Assembly (NCBI RefSeq): GCF_001456025.1
Contig: NZ_LMTZ01000006.1
Coordinates: 1-40,205, forward strand
From: Mastigocoleus testarum BC008
GTDB lineage: Bacteria > Cyanobacteriota > Cyanobacteriia > Cyanobacteriales > Nostocaceae
Reading direction: 5' to 3'
DNA: 40,205 nt
Below the pieces are notes generated by a model. The model was not told the origin of the DNA. It worked only from the letters and a program-made list of their open reading frames with translations, and searched no databases. Shown piece by piece: positions 27,101 to 35,983 of this stretch; within the stretch, counting starts at the first letter, position 1; each line of letters starts with the position of its first letter. The position numbers and the translations under genes are program-made.

Positions 27101-27766
27101 CAAACCTGTCAAACTATTTCCTAAGATATCCTCACCTGCAGGTGCAACGCTTGTACTTTGAATTGATGCTTGAGCATTTATTCGATTAAATAAAAAAGCC
27201 GAAGGATTAACTGTCAATAATTCAGAAGGTAACTGAGGACCGGTCGCACTAAACAAACCCCGATTGCCAAATTCAATAGCATTTGCAGTCGTCACCGCAA
27301 AGGAACCATTGATATTTAAACTTGCATTTCTCCCAAAAATTATTCCATTGGGATTAATTAAAAAAAGATTGACATTAGAAGGGTCAAAATTTCTACTTGA
27401 AATCGTCCCTAAAACACCATTAATGGAAGAAGCATTACTTCCTGTTACCCTGGTTAATACATTTTGAATCGTATTATTCGGAACTACAAAGTAAGCTCCT
27501 CGTCCTTCACTGACATTAAATTCCTGAAAACTATGAAATAAATTTTGGCCTCTTTGGGCTCCTGCTTCAATCAATTCACTGGGAATTCCATCTGGATTAT
27601 TTACATTAGGAATAACTTGTGAACCCTCAGCACCCAAAGTATTATCTGGTGTAATGTTACTTTGAGCGAAACATGGTTTAATCAATGCTGTGCTTAGATT
27701 GAAAAATCCCAATAATACTATCTTGGTGACTAAATCGCATAAGCCATTGGAGTTCACATTCTTCAT
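24164..27766 (-). CDS. TpsA: filamentous-haemagglutinin-type secreted beta-helix protein
   Basis: The 1200-residue product has a signal peptide (to about residue 35, ...IKPCFAQS) and a TPS secretion domain starting NITPDNTLGAEGSQVIP with the hallmark FLINPNGIIFG (about residues 133-143) and GSFAVTTANAIEFG. The remainder is a right-handed beta-helix of glycine-, asparagine- and serine-rich repeats. Residues about 365-880 hold roughly eight units of about 67 residues, each with the pattern NSGGIEINAGNVEV...GQL.A.TLG.G..GKI.I...KVVFDG. The C-terminus (SSCVVRSKKRNGSFFITGTAGLP followed by PGDTLPSRY) is the form usual in cyanobacterial TpsA proteins. AAGGG precedes the ATG by 7 nt. The protein is presumably exported by the downstream TpsB to the cell surface as an adhesin or large exoprotein. 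Confidence 0.93.
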   Translation of the reverse strand: MKNVNSNGLCDLVTKIVLLGFFNLSTALIKPCFAQSNITPDNTLGAEGSQVIPNVNNPDGIPSELIEAGAQRGQNLFHSFQEFNVSEGRGAYFVVPNNTIQNVLTRVTGSNASSINGVLGTISSRNFDPSNVNLFLINPNGIIFGRNASLNINGSFAVTTANAIEFGNRGLFSATGPQLPSELLTVNPSAFLFNRINAQASIQSTSVAPAGEDILGNSLTGLRVGDGNSLLLLGGNINIDGQEEQGGISAVGGRVELGGLASIGTVGLNVDGNNLSLSFPEQGNGSDVSLNSGARVNLRADGGGDSIINSGNLEIIEGSQILAGISSGLGSPGVQAGNIAINATGTIVIDGVPNGSRSGVFNQTEIGSVGNSGSIDINADSVEIKNGGQLNTSALGSGNSGKILINATNKVLFDGAPLGFQSSAFSQLGENAVGNSGGIEINAGSVEVFDGGYLEANTLGIGNAGKIQITAREKVVIDGESPLGFLSAVFSQVGENAVGNSGGIEINAGNVEVTNGGQLSANTLGTGDAGKITISARDKVVFDDQSPFGKLSSAFSQVRENAVGNSGGIEINANNVEVTNGGQLSATTLNRGNAGLIKINATDKVVFDGVSRFGNLSSAISQVKENAEGDSEGIEINGSNVEITGGAQLTATTLGKGDSGKISITGTERVVFDGESTPLFTVSSAISQVFGGAEGDSGGIEINGGSVEITGGAQLTATTLGKGNSGKISITGTERVVFDGESTFGFGPVSSAISQVKENAEGDSGGIEINGGNVEIRNGSQLTATTLGKGDSGLIRIAATERVVFDGESTFDFGPVSSAISQVFGGAEGNSGGIEIEADNVEITNGAFLDASTLGKGNAGAVRITGRDRVIFDGKSKDGSLSSNSSSQVGSGAIGNSEGISINAPNIKLSNTGFISTKTLGDGRAGDITVRSTNFDIIGGSQVSAESEGTDVAGNINISVKDNFNANNGQVLTQAEKSSGGDINITAGKNIILRNNSDIKTILSTTTGSGGDINLNANAIVALEDSDIFAFAPQGSGGDIIFNTNAFLSDSLFSPTSETGNSFTEEKLNRLDGNSRVDVNASGSVSSGTIIGITDNSFLQDDLAELTENPIDSEALVASSCVVRSKKRNGSFFITGTAGLPYRPGDTLPSRYSAIKVRTIEESSAKKPNQKWKIGDPIVEPTGVYSLENGRRILSRECGK
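25130..26660 (-). repeat. Internal coding repeats of TpsA, about 201-207 bp
   Basis: About eight tandem units encode the beta-helix. Neighbouring units in 25270-25840 are highly similar at DNA level; for example CACCCGAGTCGCCTTCAGC recurs with a 201-bp period at 25471 and 25672. The repeats create long open frames on the opposite strand that are not genes. Confidence 0.75.
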
Positions 27767-28905
27767 TTCAAGCCCTTGTGCTTTAAAAATAATAGTTAAA
27801 TGTCAAAACCTTCAGATTTTGAGGTCTTAAACTGCTTTAATATGTAAAGAGAGAAAAACTAAATACTTTGAAAATTTAGTAAAAAATTTTCTATAAACTT
27901 TTGTTCTAAGTTAAACAAGAAATATTGTACATTGTTATAAAGTTTTTTATGCATTTTATATGAAACTTTAATTTATTTCTACGACCTAACAATATCAAAA
28001 AATTAATACATTAACTGAGGAGATAAATAAAATACTTCGATTTAAAGTGTATATACGAATGAAGTTTTTAGTTAAGTATAGGGACATAAATATTAAATTT
28101 AACTTGGGCATAGATGTTAAACATATTATTTTTAAGCTGTATACCTAGTAAACATCAGTTAGTCAATAAATCAATATCTATTTAGTTAGATATATCAGAT
28201 TGCTATAGCAACCTTGTATAAAATCGAAGATAATACCATTTGCAAGGCAATTTCAGTTGGAAGCATATTCACATAACTAAACAGGATTATCTATAATGCA
28301 TGAAAAACACCACAAAAGTGCATTCCAAATAAAGTAGAAGTTTTATATGATATTTGAAACTGTTCAATAAGCCATTGTTCCATACAGGTAATCGGCAGTA
28401 GTGTCCTGTAATTACTTTTTTTGTATTTTAGAACTCTTGACAAACAACTATCTCAAATTATTTGCCTCCGAAGTTAAGCACTTTTATGACTAAGCTGTTG
28501 CGATATATGGCTTTAATATTTGCCCTGAAAATACTTAATCTGTGAGTTTGTATATCACTAATATAAATACTCCTATAAATAATTTTATTTCTGGAAAAGC
28601 TAAAATTTTTGAATCCTTGCTTTAGAGGAGAAAATATTACTTACATTTGTTAACAGCTAATGTCTTCAGAGTTCAAACTGCGCTTTTTAGAAGCTTCACA
28701 TACTACACTGCGAATAATCTGTATCCTGATATTTAACAAAGAATCATATGGTTAAATGCTTGTCACACCTTTATCCAATTAAATTAAGTTCTAAAAAACA
28801 TTATGCAAATCAAATAATTCAATCAATTTTTTTTTGGTTGCAAGTAGATAAAGTCAAATAGAAAAACTTTAGAGAAGTAATTCAAAATAAAAAGTGAGGA
28901 GTGTT
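27767..28905. other. Divergent spacer between tpsA and the chitinase-like gene
   Basis: This 1.1-kb AT-rich region contains promoters for both divergent genes but no supported coding sequence; a 37-codon frame at about 28749 lacks a ribosome-binding site. A 12-bp palindrome TTGCTATAGCAA is at 28200-28211. AGGAG at 28897-28901 is the ribosome-binding site of the rightward gene. Otherwise nothing is seen. Confidence 0.5.
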
Positions 28906-31587
28906 ATGACTACTTTTGGAGTAAAAAAAATAGCTACAAATAATTTTGGTCACTCCCAAGGATGGAGTAGTTTCGATAAATATCCGCGACAAATAGCTGA
29001 TGTTAACGGAGATGGTCGAGACGATCTAATTGCTTTTGGATACGATAATGTTGTGGTTTCTTTGGGTGAGAGCAATGGTACTTTTGGTCCAGCTTTTGTA
29101 GCTAATAACGATGGCTTCACTGTAAGTAAAGGAGATTGGAGTAGCTTTGATAAATATCCCCGTCAAGTGGCTGATGTTAATGGAGATGGACGGGCGGATA
29201 TTATTGGTTTCGGGTACGACAAAGTTTTGGTGTCTTTAGGTCAAAGTAACGGTACTTTTGGTCAAGCGTTGATAGCTGACAATGATGGTTTCACGGTAAG
29301 CAAAGGAGACTGGAGTAGTTTTGATAAATACCCCCGTCAAGTGGCTGATGTTAATGGAGATGGACGGGCGGATATTATTGGTTTCGGGTACGACAAAGTT
29401 TTGGTGTCTTTAGGTCAAAGTAACGGTACTTTTGGTCAAGCGTTGATAGCTGACAATGATGGTTTCACGGTAAGCAAAGGAGACTGGAGTAGTTTTGATA
29501 AATACCCCCGTCAAGTGGCTGATGTTAATGGAGATGGACGGGCGGATATTATTGGTTTCGGGTACGACAAAGTTTTGGTGTCTTTAGGTCAAAGTAACGG
29601 TACTTTTGGTCAAGCGTTGATAGCTGACAGTGATGGTTTCACGGTAAGCAAAGGAGACTGGAGTAGTTTTGATAAATACCCCCGTCAAGTGGCTGATGTT
29701 AATGGAGATGGACGGGCGGATATTATTGGTTTCGGGTACGACAAAGTTTTGGTGTCTTTAGGTCAAAGTAACGGTACTTTTGGTCAAGCGTTGATAGCTG
29801 ACAATGATGGTTTCACGGTAAGCAAAGGAGACTGGAGTAGTTTTGATAAATACCCCCGTCAAGTGGCTGATGTTAATGGAGATGGACGGGCGGATATTAT
29901 TGGTTTCGGGTACGACAAAGTTTTGGTGTCTTTAGGTCAAAGTAACGGTACTTTTGGTCAAGCGTTGATAGCTGACAGTGATGGTTTCACGGTAAGCAAA
30001 GGAGACTGGAGTAGTTTTGATAAATACCCCCGTCAAGTGGCTGACGTCAATGGAGATGGACGGGCGGATATTATTGGTTTCGGGTATGACAAAGTTTTAG
30101 TATCTTTAGGTCAAAGTAACGGTAATTTTGGTCAAGCTTTACTCGCTAAAAATGATGATTTTACTGTAAGTAAAGGGAACTGGAGTAACTTCGATCTATA
30201 TCCCCGTCAAGTTGCGGATGTGAATGGAGACGGAAGAGCAGATATTGTTGGTTTTGGACCCGATAATGTCCAAATTTCTTTGGGTCAAAGTGATGGTACT
30301 TTTGGTGCAACTACCGTAGCCAAAAATGATGATTTTACCGTTAACAAGGGTGGATGGAATAGCTTTGATACAAAGCCACGTCAACTTGGTGACGTAAATG
30401 GAGATGGTCGCGCTGATATTGTTGGTTTCGATCAAGATGGCACTTATGTAGCTTTAGCCGATGATAATAATACAACACAACCTGGAAATAACGAACGCAT
30501 TGTAGGTGGATATTTACCATCTTGGGAAATTAATGGTAATACTGACCCTGCAAGTATTCCAGGGGATAAATTGACACATTTGTTCTATGCTTTTGTGGAT
30601 GTTGATGCTCAAGGTAATATCAAACTTAACCAAGATACTGGTTTGGATGGGGATATTGACGCACTTAAATCTATTAAGGCTCAAAATCCTGATTTAAAAA
30701 TTCTTGTTTCTATCGGTGGTGCAGGAGATCCTGATTTTTCTCCTACGGCTTCCAATCCACAATCTCGGGCAAATTTTGTCAATTCTGCCGTCCAATTTAT
30801 GAGAAACAATGGATTTGATGGTATTGATATTGACTGGGAATTTCCTAAAAAAGAGGAAAATGATAATTACTTGAAATTACTTGGGGATCTCCGTCAGGAA
30901 GTTAATAAGGTATCTTTGACAGATGGTAAGGATTATCAACTAACTACTGCTCTTTCAGCTTCTCCCTATCAATTATCTCCATCAGACTACGGTGATAGTC
31001 CTTATGATTTGAACCCAGCAGTTTTAAAACAGACTTCCGAGTATGTTGATTTTATCAACGTTATGAGCTATGACTATCATGGTCCTTGGGAGCAGAAAAC
31101 TAATCATCAGGCTGCGTTGTATAAAAATAGTAATGATAACTCCTATAACAGCGATAAATTAAATGTGAGTTGGGGTATTCAAGAATATTTAAATGCTGGA
31201 GTTGACGCTAAGGACATTGTTCTTGGAGTTCCGCTCTATAGTTACAGTTGGACTGGAGTTAATCCTGGAGCAAACAATGATGGTCTGTTGCAAAGTGGTA
31301 CCCCTGTTCCAGGTGAAAATGCAATTCTATATAAAGACCTCTACGACAAAATCGATACTAATGGATACGAACGTTACTGGGATGATAGCGCACAAGTACC
31401 CTACGTTTATAATTCTCAAACACAGGAATTTAGTACCTATGAGGATAAGCAATCAGTTCTAGGAAAAATTGATTATCTGGAACAACAAGAATTAGGTGGA
31501 ATGTTTTTTTGGCATCTTGGTGGTGATTTACCAATAAATAACCCCGATTCGCTAGTTAATACTGCAGCTTCCAAGTTAATGGTGTAG
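28906..31587 (+). CDS. FG-GAP/VCBS-repeat protein with C-terminal GH18 chitinase domain
   Basis: ATG at 28906 is chosen because AGGAG lies 4 nt upstream; a GTG at 28894 overlaps that site. Residues about 14-520 consist of nine copies of a 58-residue unit with the calcium-loop motif DVNGDGRADIIGFG, as in FG-GAP/VCBS beta-propellers. Residues about 526-893 are a glycoside hydrolase family 18 barrel: VGGYLPSW at strand 1, KILVSIGGAG at strand 3, the catalytic DGIDIDWE (Asp638, Asp641, Asp643, proton donor Glu645), and FINVMSYDYHG. GH18 enzymes cleave chitin or related GlcNAc polymers. No N-terminal signal peptide is visible, so export, if any, would use another route such as type I secretion; calcium-loop repeats are compatible with that. 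The catalytic residues are intact. Substrate could also be peptidoglycan-like. Confidence 0.93.
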   Translation: MTTFGVKKIATNNFGHSQGWSSFDKYPRQIADVNGDGRDDLIAFGYDNVVVSLGESNGTFGPAFVANNDGFTVSKGDWSSFDKYPRQVADVNGDGRADIIGFGYDKVLVSLGQSNGTFGQALIADNDGFTVSKGDWSSFDKYPRQVADVNGDGRADIIGFGYDKVLVSLGQSNGTFGQALIADNDGFTVSKGDWSSFDKYPRQVADVNGDGRADIIGFGYDKVLVSLGQSNGTFGQALIADSDGFTVSKGDWSSFDKYPRQVADVNGDGRADIIGFGYDKVLVSLGQSNGTFGQALIADNDGFTVSKGDWSSFDKYPRQVADVNGDGRADIIGFGYDKVLVSLGQSNGTFGQALIADSDGFTVSKGDWSSFDKYPRQVADVNGDGRADIIGFGYDKVLVSLGQSNGNFGQALLAKNDDFTVSKGNWSNFDLYPRQVADVNGDGRADIVGFGPDNVQISLGQSDGTFGATTVAKNDDFTVNKGGWNSFDTKPRQLGDVNGDGRADIVGFDQDGTYVALADDNNTTQPGNNERIVGGYLPSWEINGNTDPASIPGDKLTHLFYAFVDVDAQGNIKLNQDTGLDGDIDALKSIKAQNPDLKILVSIGGAGDPDFSPTASNPQSRANFVNSAVQFMRNNGFDGIDIDWEFPKKEENDNYLKLLGDLRQEVNKVSLTDGKDYQLTTALSASPYQLSPSDYGDSPYDLNPAVLKQTSEYVDFINVMSYDYHGPWEQKTNHQAALYKNSNDNSYNSDKLNVSWGIQEYLNAGVDAKDIVLGVPLYSYSWTGVNPGANNDGLLQSGTPVPGENAILYKDLYDKIDTNGYERYWDDSAQVPYVYNSQTQEFSTYEDKQSVLGKIDYLEQQELGGMFFWHLGGDLPINNPDSLVNTAASKLMV
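29121..30164 (+). repeat. Tandem 174-bp coding repeats, six units, four nearly identical
   Basis: The unit boundary word ACGGTAAGC recurs at exact 174-bp steps (G of GTAAG at 29295, 29469, 29643, 29817, 29991). Units at 29295, 29469, 29643 and 29817 differ by eye only at one base (AAT versus AGT, Asn/Ser) and alternate N-S-N-S. Units before 29121 and after 30165 are diverged copies. Confidence 0.93.
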
Positions 31588-31719
31588 AAATTTTGTAGAG
31601 CAGTATATTGCAAATTTACTTCTAATTTTCAAAGCAGCTAAATTTCAATATATTGGGGGTTTTGAATATTTCCACACTGGGATGAATATGCAGAATTTCT
31701 AGCTTTGTCTATGAAGTTT

Positions 31720-31755
31720 GTAGTCGTGCTTGATCGCGACTACGAATAACTTTTT
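31720..31755 (+). terminator. Possible terminator after the chitinase-like gene
   Basis: GTAGTCG (31720-31726) pairs with CGACTAC (31737-31743) around a 10-nt loop; a run of five T residues follows after seven bases. The T-run is short and displaced, so the call is tentative. Confidence 0.45.
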
Positions 31756-31834
31756 ATCGCATGGAATAATTAGAGATTAAACCCGAGTTGATATGAATAA
31801 ATAAGTTAGTCGGAGGTCAAAACAATATTTAACT

Positions 31835-34627
31835 ATGTCAAAGCCATACATAATAAGAAGACGTAGAATATTAGCAGCATTTTTTCTCATCAGCTTCATA
31901 TTTACTTTTTTGCTCAGCCATGTTTCCATTGCAAATACCCAAGTTGCATTTGGTAGGGTTGTCCAAGCACAAAATCAAAATACTGATCAATTGGTAGAGA
32001 AAGGTAAGAAATATTATGAGCAGGGTCAATTTAGGGAAGCAGTCCAAGAATGGAAGATAGCTCTGGAAACATATAAGAACAATAAAAAGCTTCCCCAAGA
32101 AGCAATTGTTCGGGGAAATTTAGCAATCGCATATCAACAACTTGGCGATCTAGAAGAAACAGTAAAACAGTGGGAAGAAGTAGTTATTTTATATCGTCAA
32201 CTAGATAATTCCCGCGAAATAGGAAGAGCACTTACGGAATTAGCCCAAGCGTACAGCATTTTGGGGCAACCAAAAAAAACAATAGAACTTATATGTGGTG
32301 TAGAGGGAGAAGATGTAGAGTTTGAGAGAACCAATCAAAAACCAAATTGTATCCGAGAAAGTGTATTAGAAATTGCTAAAACTCAAGCAGATGAAAAAGT
32401 AAAAGTTGCTGCGTTGGGAATTATTGGAGAAGCATATCGTCAATTAGCTCAATATAAACTGGCAATTAAATATCTTGAAGATGGAAGAAAAATTGGCGAT
32501 ACAAATGATAATTTTTTAATATTAAATAGTTTAGGTAATATCTATTTAAGTCAGGCCCAACTTTGGAAACTACGTGCAAATTCTGTTAAAAATAGTATTC
32601 CTAGTATTTATTTAGAAAGCAAATATAATGAATTTGTCAAGCAAGCAAAATCTTCTTATTACAAAGCTCAAAAGAACCTTGAAGACAGTTTAGAAATAGC
32701 TCGCGAACAAAATGATAAATCTGCTCAGATGAGAGCAATTATGAACTTAACCCATGTTTATGTTCGCAGTAAAAATTTAAAATTATTTGAGCAAAACCAA
32801 CTAAATCAACTTGTACAACAAGCTGTATCACTTTTGGCAGAATTACCGGACTCTACCCAAAAAGTATATGCAGCTATTGATTTAGCAAATTTACCTGCTA
32901 ATGCTGTTGATACTTTATCACTAAACCAATGTACTAATACTCAAAACTTAAATCGAAAGCTTCCAATAAATGAAGTTGAGGAATTACTAGATAAAGCCAT
33001 AAGAATAGCAGTAAATATTGGAGACTCTCGTTCTCAATCTTTCGCTTTAGGAGCGAGAGGACATGTTTATGAATGTCAAGAAAATTATGAACAAGCTTTA
33101 GCTTTAACTAGACAAGCATTAATAGTTGCTGATCGAGATTTAAAAACTAGAGATAGCTTATATTTATGGGAATGGCAAACAGGAAGAATTTTACTCAAAC
33201 AAAGTAAAAATAATACATCTCAGGCTATAGAAGCTTACGAAAGAGCATTTCAGACTTTAGAAAAAATTCGTAGTGATATTCTCACAACAAATAGAGATTT
33301 TCAACTAAACTTCCAAGAAATAATTCAACCAATTTATCGTAAGTTAGCCGAACTAAAACTTGAAAGTACAGAGCAAGTTGTCAGCTTACAAGATAAGTCA
33401 AATATAAAGTCAAATATAATCGCTAGTAAAACACTAAATGATGTAAACAAAAATTTGATTGCAGCCCGTAAAATTATTGATTCTCTCAAATTAGCAGAAT
33501 TACAGAACTACTTCGGTAATGAATGCATTTTGGCGTCTATTAGAGAAAAACAAGTTGATGAATTATTAGGAAATAATACAGCAGTATTCAGCTCAATAAT
33601 TCTCGAAAATAACACTGCTATTTTACTTAGCTTACCTAATAAAAAGACATATTTTCAGTGGATCAAACAAAAGAACAGTCAAAATATTAGTACTGTACAA
33701 CTTGACAAGTTAATCCAAAACTTCCGTCAAAGTTTAATCGATGCGCGTAAGGATTTTGATTATGATACCAGCCAAGCTGCTGAATTATATGAATTATTAA
33801 TTGCACCTTTCGAGAACTATATAAATCCTGAGGAAATTAAAACTCTTGTGTTTGTTGAAGATGGATTTTTTCGTAGCGTTCCGATGGCTGCATTATATGA
33901 CGGCAAACAAAATAAATATTTAATTGAAAAATATGCTGTCGCTACAACACCGAGCTTAAGTTTAACAGCACCAAAAAGACTCAATACGGAAAGTAGTCGT
34001 ACTTTAATATTAGGTGTTAATAAAACAGCAAATATAGATGGGAAAGAATATCCAGCTTTACTCAATGTAGAACAGGAAATTAAAAGTGTTGAGAATGTAT
34101 TACCCAATACAAAAACTCTTTTGAATGAAGATTTTACTGCAGATAACTTGAGAAAAAAACTCCAAGAAACTGTTTATCCCATTATTCATATTGCAACTCA
34201 TGCCCAGTTTGGTATTTTGCCAGAAGATACACTTCTAGTTGCAGGAAATAATCAGAAATTAACTATCAGTGAACTGGAGAAAATATTCAGAGAATTCACT
34301 GACGGTGTTGACTCGGTTGAGTTATTATCCCTAACTGCTTGTGAAACTGCTGTGGGAGATGAACGTTCTACTTTAGGTTTAGCTGGTATTGCTTTACAAG
34401 TTGGTGTTAGAAGTACATTGGCTTCTTTATGGTCATTACCGGATGAATCTACCTCAGTTTTAGTCAAAGAGTTTTATCAAAATTTACGTTCGGGACAAAG
34501 TAAAGCAGAAGCTTTACAAAGAGCCCAAGTAAAATTGATTCAAGCGAAGAATCAAAAGGATATTAATAATCAATATGATAATCCCGGGTTTTGGGCTCCC
34601 TTTGTCATGATTGGAAATTGGCTATGA
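31835..34627 (+). CDS. Exported TPR-CHAT protein (caspase-like protease domain)
   Basis: The 930-residue protein has an N-terminal basic-hydrophobic signal sequence (RRRRILAAFFLISFIFTFLLSHVS). TPR-type helical repeats cover about residues 50-500 (KGKKYYEQGQFREAVQEWKIAL, LAIAYQQLGDLEETVKQWEEV, LGARGHVYECQENYEQALAL). A CHAT domain occupies about 640-930: catalytic His789 in IIHIATHAQFG and Cys836 in SLTACETAVG, then LGLAGIALQVGVRSTLASLW and the terminal NPGFWAPFVMIGNW. CHAT is a caspase/separase-like clan CD cysteine protease fold; the His-Cys dyad is intact, so activity is likely. The gene has GGAGG at 31812-31816, rather far (18 nt) from the ATG. Nearby TpsA/TpsB, DUF928 and CHASE2 genes form a set often seen around cyanobacterial CHAT genes. 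The protein substrate is unknown. Confidence 0.93.
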   Translation: MSKPYIIRRRRILAAFFLISFIFTFLLSHVSIANTQVAFGRVVQAQNQNTDQLVEKGKKYYEQGQFREAVQEWKIALETYKNNKKLPQEAIVRGNLAIAYQQLGDLEETVKQWEEVVILYRQLDNSREIGRALTELAQAYSILGQPKKTIELICGVEGEDVEFERTNQKPNCIRESVLEIAKTQADEKVKVAALGIIGEAYRQLAQYKLAIKYLEDGRKIGDTNDNFLILNSLGNIYLSQAQLWKLRANSVKNSIPSIYLESKYNEFVKQAKSSYYKAQKNLEDSLEIAREQNDKSAQMRAIMNLTHVYVRSKNLKLFEQNQLNQLVQQAVSLLAELPDSTQKVYAAIDLANLPANAVDTLSLNQCTNTQNLNRKLPINEVEELLDKAIRIAVNIGDSRSQSFALGARGHVYECQENYEQALALTRQALIVADRDLKTRDSLYLWEWQTGRILLKQSKNNTSQAIEAYERAFQTLEKIRSDILTTNRDFQLNFQEIIQPIYRKLAELKLESTEQVVSLQDKSNIKSNIIASKTLNDVNKNLIAARKIIDSLKLAELQNYFGNECILASIREKQVDELLGNNTAVFSSIILENNTAILLSLPNKKTYFQWIKQKNSQNISTVQLDKLIQNFRQSLIDARKDFDYDTSQAAELYELLIAPFENYINPEEIKTLVFVEDGFFRSVPMAALYDGKQNKYLIEKYAVATTPSLSLTAPKRLNTESSRTLILGVNKTANIDGKEYPALLNVEQEIKSVENVLPNTKTLLNEDFTADNLRKKLQETVYPIIHIATHAQFGILPEDTLLVAGNNQKLTISELEKIFREFTDGVDSVELLSLTACETAVGDERSTLGLAGIALQVGVRSTLASLWSLPDESTSVLVKEFYQNLRSGQSKAEALQRAQVKLIQAKNQKDINNQYDNPGFWAPFVMIGNWL

Positions 34628-34692
34628 TTTGGGTGGAGATAATATTTAGCAAAAATAATTAAGGGAAGAGATATATTAAAGCGAGGGAAGAG

Positions 34693-35107
34693 GGAAGAAG
34701 GAAGAAGTTTGGAATTGCATTCGTGGCGCTAGCCGCGCGTCTTCCTTGGGGATTTAAAACCCAACGCATTCACGCTTCCTCGTGCGGGCGTATCTTACAC
34801 CGTATGACACAGGCGCGCGCCCTAACGGACGGTCTTCTCAGCGGGGCGTTAGCACAAGGGGAATATACCCTTCAGGCACGCTACGCGCTTCATCCCATAT
34901 TTGTGTTTATGAAAGAAGTTTACTCCCAACTTCGGCCCTCTCATGGGTAGGTATTTCGTATTTGGTCATTTTTTCGCAATTTTAGGGAATAATTAAATCC
35001 TAAAATGACCAAACCACGTTAAGCCGTTGAGAAAATTATCAACTATTTCCGCAATACCAAAAAACCTACCCTTGAAAGCTTCTTCCTCCTGGCTTCTTCC
35101 TTCTTCC
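34693..35107. repeat. GC-rich repeat-like segment bounded by purine/pyrimidine inverted repeats
   Basis: A perfect 15-bp inverted repeat GGAAGAAGGAAGAAG (34693-34707) / CTTCTTCCTTCTTCC (35093-35107) bounds about 415 bp. The interior 34720-34950 is clearly GC-richer than its surroundings (for example GGCGCTAGCCGCGCG). A long hairpin with 12-bp arms TTTGGTCATTTT / AAAATGACCAAA (34961-34972, 35002-35013) follows; its right arm can alternatively pair with ATTTTAGG at 34979-34986. No convincing gene. It fills most of the spacer between the convergent CHAT and DUF928 genes and may be a decayed mobile element. Confidence 0.5.
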
Positions 35108-35152
35108 TTACGAACGTTCAGCTTGCTGCGTGCAAAGTTCGTTAACTCAATA

Positions 35153-35983
35153 TCAACTTCCCCCTGCTATCTTTTCCAAATAATTTTTTCGCTGCTGAAT
35201 TTTCTTATGCAAAATCTCCGTTTTCTCTGGCTGAAAATCGTCCGGGATAAAATTATCCGAGCTAGCTAGGTTCCGTAAAATATCAGAGCCGATATGTCCT
35301 AACTTTCCTTGATTAGGTGCAAGTTTTAAAGCTTCTTCCAAAGCTTCGTACCATAAACCTTGCTGTGCGTAAACATATGGTTTTTGAGAATTTTTTGTCA
35401 CCTTTGACAGTTGTTCCTGAAGAACTGCAGGTTTTTGAACAACCATAAATTCTCCCCTTTTTACAAAAGGACCGCTAGAACAATTAATTGATATTTGCCA
35501 AATATACCTTTGACCTACTGTAAGCGGAGATTGACTGCTAGGAAAGGATAACTTATTAATACCCGATATACTTTTGTACTGAATTGGTACGCCTATTTTC
35601 TTCGGTGTAGATGTACCTTTATCTAACTTAAATAAACGGAATTCTGTTAATTTTTGTTTAGATATAAACCAAATAAAACTTGGATTTCTAGAAGTTGTTT
35701 CTCCTACGAATGTATTCGGTGCAAGTATTGTTAAAGGTATATTTTCTCCAGGACAACCTCTTGAACCTCCAGCTCTGGAGTAATCGCTGGGTGGCTTTCT
35801 CCTAGTTCTTTTAGATTTAGAGATATTTGTAGATTTTTCCAATAAAGACGAATGATTTTCGTTCGCTAGTGAATTTTTCCCATCTATTATTAATTCCAAT
35901 ACAAAGACAAATACAAATAGTAAACTAATGAGTACCTTATAATTAGTGTCTCTAAGCAACATACAAAAAATTCGATTAGTCAT
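35153..35983 (-). CDS. DUF928 family protein
   Basis: A 276-residue protein with an N-terminal hydrophobic segment (VLISLLFVFVFVLELII) acting as signal peptide or anchor. The DUF928 hallmarks follow: a basic stretch with RAGGSRGCPGENIPLTILAP (about residues 70-89), ETTSRNPSFIWFI, QRYIWQISINCSS, and a C-terminal helical region ending with WYEALEEALKLAPNQGKL. This almost exclusively cyanobacterial family has no assigned function and tends to occur near CHAT and two-partner-secretion genes, as here. It is convergent with the CHAT gene and lies downstream of the CHASE2 kinase gene on the same strand after 483 nt. Confidence 0.88.
   Translation of the reverse strand: MTNRIFCMLLRDTNYKVLISLLFVFVFVLELIIDGKNSLANENHSSLLEKSTNISKSKRTRRKPPSDYSRAGGSRGCPGENIPLTILAPNTFVGETTSRNPSFIWFISKQKLTEFRLFKLDKGTSTPKKIGVPIQYKSISGINKLSFPSSQSPLTVGQRYIWQISINCSSGPFVKRGEFMVVQKPAVLQEQLSKVTKNSQKPYVYAQQGLWYEALEEALKLAPNQGKLGHIGSDILRNLASSDNFIPDDFQPEKTEILHKKIQQRKNYLEKIAGGS

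Noticed and set aside
28749..28862. 37-codon frame upstream of the chitinase-like gene
   Set aside because: No ribosome-binding site, biased AT-rich composition, no recognisable motif.
29121..30164. Regular 174-bp repeats considered as a CRISPR-like or non-coding array
   Set aside because: Units are contiguous without spacers and lie in frame inside a long coding sequence with calcium-loop motifs.
34723..34985. Two overlapping frames in the GC-rich spacer after the CHAT gene
   Set aside because: Overlapping frames in a repeat-like segment, no ribosome-binding site, no family resemblance.
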